Source: a virus
Length of the DNA stretch: 33,116 nt
IMG/VR virus record: IMGVR_UViG_3300042526_001040
Location: 1 to 33,116 of that record
Reading direction: 5' to 3' (one strand)
A program made the position numbers and the translations under genes. How positions within the stretch are numbered: the stretch's first letter is position 1; the number at the start of each line of letters is the position of its first letter. A model generated the notes under the pieces. The model saw only the letters and a program-made list of their open reading frames with translations, did no database searches and was not told the DNA's origin. This document shows, piece by piece, positions 1 to 5,580 of this stretch.

Positions 1-168
1 TCGACGGTGACGACGACCGTTTCATGCACCCGTCGCGTGAGGCAGAGCCTTCCCATCGATCCCTCTCGTGTTGCCCGCGGCGCCGGTCCGTGACGCTGCG
101 GGATTGATCCTGTCGATGCCCCGTCCTACGGGGCTCCATCCCGCCCGGATCCTCCGAGCGGTCTCCTG
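1..168. other. Left-edge non-coding stretch with a small hairpin
   Basis: No convincing gene is seen here. A perfect 6-bp stem (CCCCGT at 119-124, ACGGGG at 128-133) with a 3-base loop lies about 35-50 bases past the stop codon of the minus-strand gene that ends at 169. It could serve as that gene's terminator, but no T-run follows it on the minus strand, so this is weak. Confidence 0.35.
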
Positions 169-527
169 TTAGATGCCGTGCTCTCGCTCCCATCCCTCGG
201 CCGCCTCGACGAGCGCCTCCGCGGCGTCTCGCATCGCATCGCTCACCGCGATCGGGTCTCCGGAACGGATGCGGAGGTCGATGTCGCGCTCGTTGGCCCA
301 GTCGGCGGACAGGAGCGGAGCACCACCGGATCGGACGTCGCGGTATCGCTGCGTCCGTCGCAGAATCCGCCGAGCGATCTCGTCGGCGTACTTGAGAAGC
401 CGGAGCTTCGCGGGCGGGAAAGAAGGGCGAGCCGCTTCTGGAGCAATCGCCCCATGGCCAGCCGGTTCCGCCGCTGCCGGGCCTCCCAGTCGATTCGCTC
501 GAGGGCTGCCCTGTCGGTCGCTTCCAT
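169..527 (-). pseudogene. Small unknown protein, apparently frameshifted (about 118 aa if joined)
   Basis: Not a recognised family. Two reading frames each look coding over only part of the stretch. From the ATG at 527 one frame gives a natural charged helical start (MEATDRAALERIDWEARQ) down to about position 415. The frame one base back then continues as AKLRLLKYADEIARRI to an acidic C-terminus (EGWEREHGI) and stops at 169. Outside those halves each frame is Arg/Ser/Pro-rich shadow sequence. Joining them needs a -1 shift near GCCCTTCTTTCCCGCC (minus strand, about 410-425). No canonical slippery heptamer is visible, so this may be a decayed gene, a sequencing indel or an unusual recoding site. 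A longer uninterrupted reading from an upstream ATG at 585 exists, but its extra residues look non-coding. The operator and promoter at 724-760 point toward this gene. Confidence 0.5.
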
Positions 528-606
528 TGCGTTCCCCGTTGGTTTTAGGGACCGCCGAGCGTCGAGTCTTCCTGGCTCGCTGCATCGGCGTTCCTCGCCT
601 GTGTGA

Positions 607-657
607 TGCCAACGGCGGGGGTTGATCCCGGAGGAAATCCCCCCCCGCCGCTTGGCA
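607..657 (-). promoter_or_regulatory. Strong hairpin in the leader of the leftmost minus-strand gene
   Basis: TGCCAA plus CGGCGGGGG (607-621) pairs with CCCCCGCCG plus TTGGCA (642-657), giving 15 base pairs with a single bulged C at 651 and a 20-base loop. It lies between the promoter at 724-752 and the gene start at 527, so it would be in the leader RNA. On the minus strand the loop carries TTTCCTCC, an anti-Shine-Dalgarno-like sequence. It could be an attenuator or a structured small RNA. The fold is seen directly; the role is inference. Confidence 0.45.
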
Positions 658-723
658 CGTGCGATCCCGGGTGGAGCCGGAATCTGGCGGCGATTGCGTT
701 CCCGCGTTCACCGATGGGGGGGA

Positions 724-760
724 GTTGTATTGAACACTAAAACTCCTGTCAACAGGAGTT
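724..760 (-). promoter_or_regulatory. Minus-strand promoter overlapped by a perfect 20-bp operator palindrome
   Basis: AACTCCTGT / CA / ACAGGAGTT at 741-760 is a perfect inverted repeat with 9-bp arms. Read on the minus strand its centre is the consensus -35 hexamer TTGACA (752 to 747). Seventeen bases further is TACAAC (729 to 724), a 4/6 match to the -10 consensus. A repressor bound to the palindrome would cover the -35 box. The site lies in the divergent gap between the leftmost minus-strand gene and the plus-strand ferritin-like gene, so it may control both. The XRE regulator encoded at 1309-1587 is an obvious but untested candidate binder. Confidence 0.6.
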
Positions 761-837
761 CTCCAGTTCAGTAGAACTACGTTGTTCCGCTCGTGAAAAC
801 CACACCATCCAGGGGGCCGGCAGAAGGCCGGGAAAGA

Positions 838-1302
838 ATGCCCGCAGGAAATCCAGCCGTGATCGACGCGATTCGCTCATCGCTCCGGCTGCATTGGGAG
901 GCGATCGAGTTCTATTCCGCCTATGCGGCGTGGATTCGTCCGCAGTACCCAAAGCTCGGCACGAAATACGCGACCGAGTCAGCGGAGGAGAGGGGCCATG
1001 CGGAAGCGTTGCTCGATCGGCTGCGGTTCTACGGGGAGCCCGGCGTCTTCGACCACGCCGACCCGACGGTGCCCACCGAGGGGTTTGAGTCGTTCCTCGC
1101 GGCTGCGCTCCTGCTTGAGACCATGGCCGCGGGCGTTGAGGGTGGCAACGTCACCATCTGCCGCAACGCTGGCGACGAACGTAGCGCGATGGTCTTCGCC
1201 GAGCTGTTGGCCGGATCCGAGGCCTCGATTCTGGAGATCGAGGCGGCGCAGGCGACCATCGAAGAGATCGGCCTGGAAAACTACGTGGCCGCATTCCTCT
1301 GA
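838..1302 (+). CDS. Ferritin-like protein resembling bacterioferritin
   Basis: A 154-aa four-helix ferritin-like protein. Hand alignment with E. coli bacterioferritin matches the first-helix glutamate (HWEAIEFY), the ExxH pair (EERGHAEA), the third-helix glutamate (LLLETMAAG) and the characteristic C-terminus IEEIGLENY. Known members store iron or carry a di-iron ferroxidase site. Here the second ExxH (normally DEEGH) reads GSEAS, so two of the usual di-iron ligands appear to be lost. The heme-binding Met between the first Glu and His is Arg. It may therefore have a half site or a non-oxidative role. The ATG at 838 follows a purine-rich stretch; an upstream in-frame GTG at 793 lacks a ribosome site. 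It converges with the XRE gene. Whether it is host DNA or a phage-carried gene is unresolved. Confidence 0.7.
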   Translation: MPAGNPAVIDAIRSSLRLHWEAIEFYSAYAAWIRPQYPKLGTKYATESAEERGHAEALLDRLRFYGEPGVFDHADPTVPTEGFESFLAAALLLETMAAGVEGGNVTICRNAGDERSAMVFAELLAGSEASILEIEAAQATIEEIGLENYVAAFL

Positions 1303-1308
1303 TCGAGG

Positions 1309-1587
1309 TCAGCCGTCGCGCTTCGGGGGGAAGAGCTTGTCGAGCTTCACCCCGAGCGTGGCGGCAATGGCCTGGGCAACGCTCACCCGAGGATCCGCGG
1401 TTCGCCCCGACACGATGCTGTAGATCGTGGCGACAGAGACTCCGGCTCGCTCGGCAACGTCTTGGAGGCGGAGATCCTTCCTCGCGGCGAGGGCCATGAT
1501 CTGCCTCCCGGTGTCGGTCGGCTCTTCCCAGGTTCGGGGCCGGCCACCCGGGCCGTGGGCCTTGATCGTCTTGGCGGTTGTTGGCAT
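1309..1587 (-). CDS. XRE-family helix-turn-helix regulator, candidate phage repressor
   Basis: A 92-aa protein with a basic N-terminus and a Cro/CI-type helix-turn-helix in its C-terminal half (LQDVAERAGVSVATIYSIVS, then LGVKLDKLF). This is the usual single-domain size of small lysogeny regulators; there is no peptidase or oligomerisation domain of the CI type. The ATG at 1587 follows a G-rich stretch. A longer in-frame reading to 1848 runs through the tRNA-like sequence and is spurious. The start lies just beyond the 3' end of the tRNA-like sequence, so the gene may be read from that transcript. The position beside the integrase fits control of lysogeny, but if 1-1640 is host flank it would be a host gene. 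Confidence 0.75.
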   Translation of the reverse strand: MPTTAKTIKAHGPGGRPRTWEEPTDTGRQIMALAARKDLRLQDVAERAGVSVATIYSIVSGRTADPRVSVAQAIAATLGVKLDKLFPPKRDG

Positions 1588-1643
1588 TCCCAGAACCCCC
1601 AGCGTATTGTTCCGATCGCCCCGAATCCCGCACCACACCGAAA

Positions 1644-1719
1644 TACACCCCGCTGGGCTCGAACCAGCAACCTTCGGTTCCGTAGACCGATGCTCTACCG
1701 AACCAAGCGCGCCCCCATC
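1644..1719 (-). tRNA. tRNA-Arg(ACG)-like sequence without a paired acceptor stem; probable attachment site
   Basis: On the minus strand a D-arm (GCTT/GAGC), a perfect anticodon arm (TCGGT, loop CTACGGA, ACCGA; anticodon ACG), a 5-base variable region and a perfect T-arm (GCTGG, TTCGAGC, CCAGC) follow with normal spacing. The 3' acceptor strand GGGGTGT plus discriminator A would need ACACCCC at the 5' end. The sequence there is TGGGGGC, which cannot pair, so this is not a functional whole tRNA as it stands. A tRNA body with a phage-altered 5' end next to an integrase is the classic look of an attachment site, with the integrase on the 5' side and foreign or host flank beyond the 3' end. A degenerate phage-borne tRNA is the alternative. 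Confidence 0.65.
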
Positions 1720-1811
1720 TAAGGGGGTGGGGGGTTGTGGCGCCGGATCGGCCAAGCACGATCCTCCAATCCCCCCATGGACGGGGCCACCGAAGAAGGG
1801 TTCTGCCCACC

Positions 1812-2678
1812 ATGTTCCGCCGATCCGGTCCCGAGACGCTCGTGGCATTTGCCCGGGACTACGGCCTCCTCCGGGAAGTGTCGCCCGATACGGTCCGCCA
1901 GTTGACGATGGCGGCGGAGCTGTTTGAGCGCTGGGCCGGCGGTCCCGTCCGCCTCGACGAGCTCGACGAGCGGAGCGTCTCGCTCTGGCTCCGGGATTTA
2001 GCGGCCACCCGAGCCCCGGCCACCGTCCGGAGCAAACGGGTGGCGATCCTTTGCCTGTGGAGGGCCGCGGCCGACGAGGATCTCTGTTACCCGCCCAGGC
2101 GGCGTGTCCGGGCGGCCAGAGTGCCCGTCCAGCCGGTGGACTGCTGGACCCGGGAGGAGGTTGGGGCGATCGCGACCGCCTGCCGGCGCCTCCAGCGGTG
2201 GCACCCCTCGGGCCTGCGCCGATCCGTCTGGTGGGAGCTTGCCGTCCGGGTCGCCTGGGACACTGCCCTCCGTCGCGGGGACCAGCTCGCTCTCCGGGTC
2301 GCCGAGATCGAGCCGACGAGCCGGGCCACGGTCGTGCAACACAAGACCGGCCGGGCCCAGCCCATCCGCCTGGGCGATGAAACCATGGCCCTTCTCCGCC
2401 GGAGCCTCGCCGATGCCCCTCGGGAGCTCGTCTGCCCCTGGGAGGCCTCCGAGGAGACGTTTTGCAAGCAATTCCACCGGATCGTGGAGCTGGCCGGCGT
2501 CCGCCAGGGGTGCTGGAAGTGGCTTCGCCGAGCCTCCATCACCGATTGCGAGGCCCAACAGGCTGGCGCCGGGGGCCCGCAGGGCGGCCACGCGCCTGGG
2601 TCGAGGATCACCGCCTTGAGCTATGTCAACCCGCGGATCGTCCAGGGGCCCGAGCCGGTCCGCCCACGCACCATCTGA
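1812..2678 (+). CDS. int: Tyrosine recombinase / phage integrase
   Basis: A 288-aa site-specific recombinase expected to integrate and excise the phage at the neighbouring tRNA-like site. An N-terminal SAM-like core-binding region (about 1-110; LVAFARDYGLLREVSPDTV, LWLRDLAATRAPATVRSKR) is followed by the catalytic domain. Visible catalytic elements are the first Arg in the TALRRGDQLALR box, the beta-hairpin Lys in QHKTGRAQPIRL, the second Arg in WLRRAS, the His in GGHAPGS and the nucleophile Tyr in LSYVNPRI. The usual H before the second Arg (HxLR) is replaced by Lys-Trp, a variation I associate with planctomycete integrases from memory. ATG 1812 was chosen because the upstream in-frame extension to 1737 looks non-coding and GAAGAAGGG precedes it. 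It is convergent with the HNH gene. Confidence 0.9.
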   Translation: MFRRSGPETLVAFARDYGLLREVSPDTVRQLTMAAELFERWAGGPVRLDELDERSVSLWLRDLAATRAPATVRSKRVAILCLWRAAADEDLCYPPRRRVRAARVPVQPVDCWTREEVGAIATACRRLQRWHPSGLRRSVWWELAVRVAWDTALRRGDQLALRVAEIEPTSRATVVQHKTGRAQPIRLGDETMALLRRSLADAPRELVCPWEASEETFCKQFHRIVELAGVRQGCWKWLRRASITDCEAQQAGAGGPQGGHAPGSRITALSYVNPRIVQGPEPVRPRTI

Positions 2679-2696
2679 TCCGCCCGGGGCCACCAG

Positions 2697-2729
2697 AAAA
2701 GGCCCCAATTTTGCCCTCTGCGGCCTTTT
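2697..2729 (+). terminator. Terminator after the integrase
   Basis: AAAAGGCC (2697-2704) and GGCCTTTTT (2722-2730) form an 8-bp stem with a 17-base loop, ending in T-rich sequence about 20 bases after the integrase stop. With A-run and T-run on the two sides it could work in both directions between these convergent units. Confidence 0.6.
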
Positions 2730-2798
2730 TGGCGCAGGAAGGGCCGGGATTACCCCCCAGGTTCTCGCTCCCGCCAGAACTCACCCAGCGACTTTCGG

Positions 2799-2811
2799 GA
2801 GTGAGTCACTC
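2799..2811. promoter_or_regulatory. Perfect 13-bp palindrome between convergent genes
   Basis: GAGTGA-G-TCACTC is an odd-length perfect inverted repeat in the roughly 200-base gap between the integrase and the HNH gene. It resembles a small protein-binding site. G-runs follow at 2836-2880 and no gene is seen in the gap. Confidence 0.3.
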
Positions 2812-2884
2812 AATACGGGGAGTTCGAATAGAGCAGGGAGGGGGGGACACCAGGAGGGACCCAAGCCGGGGGGGGGCAGGGGGC

Positions 2885-3163
2885 CTACCCCTGATCTTCG
2901 CGGCCCCATGCGTCGCCTGGGTCAGCATGCACCCGCGCCACTGCGTGGCACATTGCGACAAACTCGCCCCAGTTCATTTGGCCTTTCGCCGCATTCACCG
3001 TTTGATGAACAATATGCAGGTTCTTCAAGTCATTCGTCCCACCACGAGAACGTGCAGTTTTGTGGTCCAGGCTGGCTTTTGCCGGCGTCAATTCGACCCG
3101 CGTGGCGGCGCACTTGTAGTCCTGCACAGCGATCATCTGCCGAATGTCGGTCATGCTTGCCAT
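2885..3163 (-). CDS. HNH endonuclease
   Basis: About 92 aa from the ATG at 3163 (ATG 3154 is also possible). It carries a compact HNH core: CAATRVELTPAKASLDHK, then RSRGGTNDLKNLHIVH, N, KG and a final EFVAMCH. This His/Asn arrangement binds a divalent metal and nicks or cuts DNA. The first 34 residues of the longer in-frame reading to 3265 mirror the neighbouring 200-aa gene in another frame and are not convincing. It overlaps that gene by about 130 bases in a +1 relation, so the two may be separate overlapping genes or a split fusion. The sequence here is less G+C-rich than the rest, typical of mobile HNH genes. A role in packaging, as for HNH genes beside terminases, is less likely this far from terminase. 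Confidence 0.75.
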   Translation of the reverse strand: MASMTDIRQMIAVQDYKCAATRVELTPAKASLDHKTARSRGGTNDLKNLHIVHQTVNAAKGQMNWGEFVAMCHAVARVHADPGDAWGREDQG

Positions 3164-3632
3164 TGGCTTCGGGTTCCTTTCTTCGCCAGTTCCTTGATTT
3201 CGTGTCGGCCCATATTGCCCAACTGTCCCTCTCGCGGAGGTTGGCTTTGCGGTTGTGATTTTCAAACTGGAAACGCATGAGGCGAATGGCGTCGTCCCAA
3301 GTCTTGCGATTGCGGCTCGAGAAAAACCGCTCCCCAGATCGAGGTTGGGGGTATCGGTGCTGCGCGTTTGCCCACCACTTAGCGTTGGCTTCCCACGGAT
3401 TCGTGGGCTTCCACTTTTTGTTGCTCTGCGATCTCAATCGCCGAAAAGCGCACTCCCACAAATGGCCTAAAACCGCTTCTGCGTGAGGCTCTCTGGCGAT
3501 TGACTCGTGTACTTCAGCGATCAGCCTTCCGCGACGATCAAGAATCCGAAGACGGCCCGCAGAAACCCTGATCGCGGTAAGGCAAATCGATGCGACAGTT
3601 CCGCAGTGGAATAGGGGTTTCGCTCGCGACAT
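3030..3632 (-). CDS. Unknown protein, C-terminus overlapping the HNH gene
   Basis: Up to 200 aa, unrecognised. The first roughly 155 residues look coding: a basic, Trp- and Arg-rich protein (NKKWKPTNPWEANAKWW, FFSSRNRKTWDDAIRL, SWAIWADTKSRNWRRKEP). From about 3163 the frame runs through the HNH gene out of register and looks like shadow. Either the protein really extends into the overlap, or the true product switches +1 into the HNH frame near AAAGGAACCCGAAGCC, giving one nuclease with an N-terminal domain. The base composition is visibly lower in G+C than neighbours, which suggests recent acquisition together with the HNH gene. Confidence 0.55.
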   Translation of the reverse strand: MSRAKPLFHCGTVASICLTAIRVSAGRLRILDRRGRLIAEVHESIAREPHAEAVLGHLWECAFRRLRSQSNKKWKPTNPWEANAKWWANAQHRYPQPRSGERFFSSRNRKTWDDAIRLMRFQFENHNRKANLRERDSWAIWADTKSRNWRRKEPEANGKHDRHSADDRCAGLQVRRHAGRIDAGKSQPGPQNCTFSWWDE

Positions 3633-3707
3633 GCCCCGAACTGTAGCGGGGTGTTTTGCCGCGCCAAGAGTAGTTTTCGGAAAAGCTATAACTGCCGAGA
3701 AATTGCG

Positions 3708-4085
3708 TCATTTCACGGGGCCGGTCTTCTTGCCTGCTGTTGAAGCGTCTTCGTGGCGTTTCGCCTTGTTCTTCCATTCCTGGACGGATTTCTTGTCTTT
3801 TCGCGTCAGAAATGCTCTGGCGACCGATTCGGCCGCTTCGGCCTTCTGCAGCTCTCTCGCTTCCGGATCAGCGGTCATTGCCTTGTAGTCCAGGATCAGT
3901 TCATTGATCTGTTCTACGGTCGCAACATTGGGGTTTGGAGGTGGAGGGAGAGAGGCAAGGAAAGCATTCCAAGATGCGATCCCGACAACGGCGCCGAAAA
4001 TCGAAGTGAGCACAGAACCGAAAAAGATGCCGAGCGCAATCTTGAAAACGTCTGTCCAAAAATCCGGCGAGCGTTGATTTGCCAT
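3708..4085 (-). CDS. Small membrane-anchored protein with charged tail
   Basis: 125 aa from ATG 4085, preceded by GGAGGGGGG at good spacing, which rules out the longer reading to 4271. One N-terminal transmembrane segment (about residues 13-40: FKIALGIFFGSVLTSIFGAV) is followed by a Pro-rich hinge (LPPPPNPN) and a charged, helical, lysine-rich cytoplasmic tail (RKDKKSVQEWKNKAKRHED). No family recognised. The shape is compatible with a spanin-like or holin-associated protein, but nothing specific shows this. G+C is lower than in the genes upstream. Confidence 0.65.
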   Translation of the reverse strand: MANQRSPDFWTDVFKIALGIFFGSVLTSIFGAVVGIASWNAFLASLPPPPNPNVATVEQINELILDYKAMTADPEARELQKAEAAESVARAFLTRKDKKSVQEWKNKAKRHEDASTAGKKTGPVK

Positions 4086-4138
4086 GGTTGCCCCCCTCCA
4101 CGAGAGCGTTGCCATGGTATCCCCGAGGCCTGCCGCAG

Positions 4139-4534
4139 TCACTCCAAGCCGTGTCGAGCCACCCATCGGGAAAGGTCGGCGGCGTGGAGGCGAAACCCCT
4201 CGTCTCGTGCGTGGTAGTCGCAGAGGCACACCCAGATAAGGGCGACTGTTCCTTCCAGGATGATCGGCCACGCGGGCGTCACCCCGTCGATGGCTTCATA
4301 TGTCTCGCGGACCCGAGCCACGAGGATCCTCCCCACCTTCTTACGCTCGGCCCCCTGCCAGTGGCCGGCCTTGCGGATTCGCTCCAAGCTGTCGGCTGGC
4401 CAGTGTCGCACCGTGAGGCGGGCGAGCCGGCGAAATCGAGCCGGGCCCACGGCCTTGGCGCGAGCCCCGAGGAGCTTCCAGAGTTGCGCCTCGAGGCGCT
4501 CCATCGGGGCCGCTTCCGGCCCTGGATCGAGCAT
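4139..4534 (-). CDS. Unknown protein, translationally coupled
   Basis: 131 aa from ATG 4534, whose A is shared with the TGA of the upstream gene (TGATG). ATG 4567 and ATG 4504 are alternatives. The N-terminal two-thirds are basic and helical (AQLWKLLGARAKAVGPARF, ERIRKAGHWQGAERKKVGRI). A hydrophobic stretch near residues 93-112 (WPIILEGTVALIWVCLC) could be one membrane segment. I do not recognise the family. It belongs to the run of small envelope-type genes downstream of the papain-like peptidase. Confidence 0.6.
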   Translation of the reverse strand: MLDPGPEAAPMERLEAQLWKLLGARAKAVGPARFRRLARLTVRHWPADSLERIRKAGHWQGAERKKVGRILVARVRETYEAIDGVTPAWPIILEGTVALIWVCLCDYHARDEGFRLHAADLSRWVARHGLE

Positions 4535-4869
4535 CACCCGCCCCGCGGCGATGGAGGCTTTGGGCATGTGCCGTCGGGGCAGGCGGTGCCGGCCGCGGCC
4601 TTGGGGCCTCGGCAACCGCACGAGCAGTCGAGGGAGCATGTCCCGCCGCACTTGCACACCGGGGCAGGTTCTCGCGTGGGCCTGGGGACCGGCTTCGGGC
4701 TCGGGCTTGGTGGCTCCGGCTGCGGCGAGGGCTCGGGGTCGTCGGCCGCGGCGAACGTGGCGTAGGCCACGCGGTAAGACGCGTGCGCCCGGGGCCGCTG
4801 CTCCTCGATGGAGTTTGGGTCGGCCGACATGGCGGCGAGCCAGACGAGAAGGGATTTCCACGCGGTCAC
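4534..4869 (-). CDS. Secreted Pro-rich, Cys-rich small protein
   Basis: 111 aa, GTG start at 4869 behind AGGTGG. A short hydrophobic N-terminus (about 1-16, WKSLLVWLAAMSA) looks like a signal or anchor sequence. It is followed by a Pro/Ser-rich linker (about 45-70) and a C-terminal cluster of eight cysteines at residues 72, 74, 78, 82, 84, 86, 97 and 102 (VCKCGGTCSLDCSCGC). The even cysteine count and export signal suggest disulfide bonds or a metal-thiolate site outside the cytoplasm. No family recognised. It could be a lysis-accessory (o-spanin-like) or surface protein. Confidence 0.6.
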   Translation of the reverse strand: MTAWKSLLVWLAAMSADPNSIEEQRPRAHASYRVAYATFAAADDPEPSPQPEPPSPSPKPVPRPTREPAPVCKCGGTCSLDCSCGCRGPKAAAGTACPDGTCPKPPSPRGG

Positions 4870-4916
4870 AGATCACCACCTTTCGGATTTCGATACACCA
4901 ACTCGGTGTACCGTTT

Positions 4917-5048
4917 TCAGCCCTTGAGCCATCGCACGGCCGCTTCGATGCCGGCGCCGATCGCGTGATACATCGCCACGCCGACAAACGACCCGAGGGC
5001 CGCAAAGCCGGCGATCCAGATCACTATTTGGAAAAGGATCGGATCCAC
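4917..5048 (-). CDS. 43-aa membrane protein (holin candidate)
   Basis: A tiny gene between two recognised neighbours: GTG at 5048, stop at 4917, with AAGGATGG upstream, overlapping the 3' end of the previous gene's ribosome-site region by spacing of only 3 bases. The product is one hydrophobic helix (ILFQIVIWIAGFAALGSFVG) with a short amphipathic, basic C-terminus ending VRWLKG. Holins and small lysis regulators look like this, but so do many unrelated microproteins. The context of three consecutive single-helix proteins supports an envelope role. Confidence 0.55.
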   Translation of the reverse strand: MDPILFQIVIWIAGFAALGSFVGVAMYHAIGAGIEAAVRWLKG

Positions 5049-5051
5049 GTT

Positions 5052-5372
5052 TCACCATCCTTCCGCGTGGTTGATTTCCTCGAGCCCGTCGGCGCCGATG
5101 ACCGGGGCCTTTGCCCGCACCACGTGCCGCTCGTCGCCGTGCATCGCCGGGGGCCGCTCTGCAGATCGCGGCCGATCGCCGGCGTTCTCGCCTGCCAGGG
5201 CGAACCAGAGGCCGGCGCGAGCTGCGAGACGAACCACGCGCGCGAAAGCCTTGAGCACCGGCCGGTCGGGCACCGGGTGGGGATTCACGGGCGAGCTCGG
5301 CGACGACCCGAGCCACCACCCGAGGGCCAAACAGAGCGCGACGACCGCAACGGTTTTCCTGTCGATGGTCAT
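5052..5372 (-). CDS. Small protein with N-terminal membrane segment
   Basis: 106 aa from ATG 5372, which overlaps the stop of the upstream gene as ATGA. One N-terminal transmembrane helix (about residues 7-22, VAVVALCLALGWWLG) is followed by a Pro-rich hinge and a basic then acidic soluble tail. No family recognised. The topology (N-in anchor, exported or cytoplasmic tail) resembles an i-spanin, but the tail lacks an obvious long coiled coil. Confidence 0.6.
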   Translation of the reverse strand: MTIDRKTVAVVALCLALGWWLGSSPSSPVNPHPVPDRPVLKAFARVVRLAARAGLWFALAGENAGDRPRSAERPPAMHGDERHVVRAKAPVIGADGLEEINHAEGW

Positions 5373-5572
5373 GGTGTCACGGTTCCCGAGAGGAGCAGGG
5401 CGAGGGCAACGGCTTCGAGGAGGGCGACGGCAATGGCAAGGCGACCCCAGAAAAGCTTTCGCCGGAGAGCGACGATTGTTCGGGCGGAGTAGCCGATCGC
5501 GCCGGCGACGGCCTGGGACTGCGCGATCTGGGATTTCATGCGTCGTGAGCGAGAGCGATGTGGCGCGGCCAT
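5369..5572 (-). CDS. Small single-helix membrane protein
   Basis: 67 aa from ATG 5572, nine bases after the peptidase gene; ATG 5539 is a shorter alternative with a poorer upstream region. A basic N-terminal half precedes one C-terminal transmembrane helix at about 45-63 (LAIAVALLEAVALALLLSG), so the protein is probably tail-anchored. Unrecognised; a holin or antiholin-like role is possible from context only. Confidence 0.55.
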   Translation of the reverse strand: MAAPHRSRSRRMKSQIAQSQAVAGAIGYSARTIVALRRKLFWGRLAIAVALLEAVALALLLSGTVTP

Positions 5573-5580
5573 GGCGGTTC

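Noticed and set aside
1588-1848. N-terminal extension of the XRE regulator to 179 aa
   Set aside because: It translates the tRNA-like sequence (RSTEPKVAGSSPAG), a familiar artefact of reading through a tRNA; the ATG at 1587 gives a normal-sized regulator.
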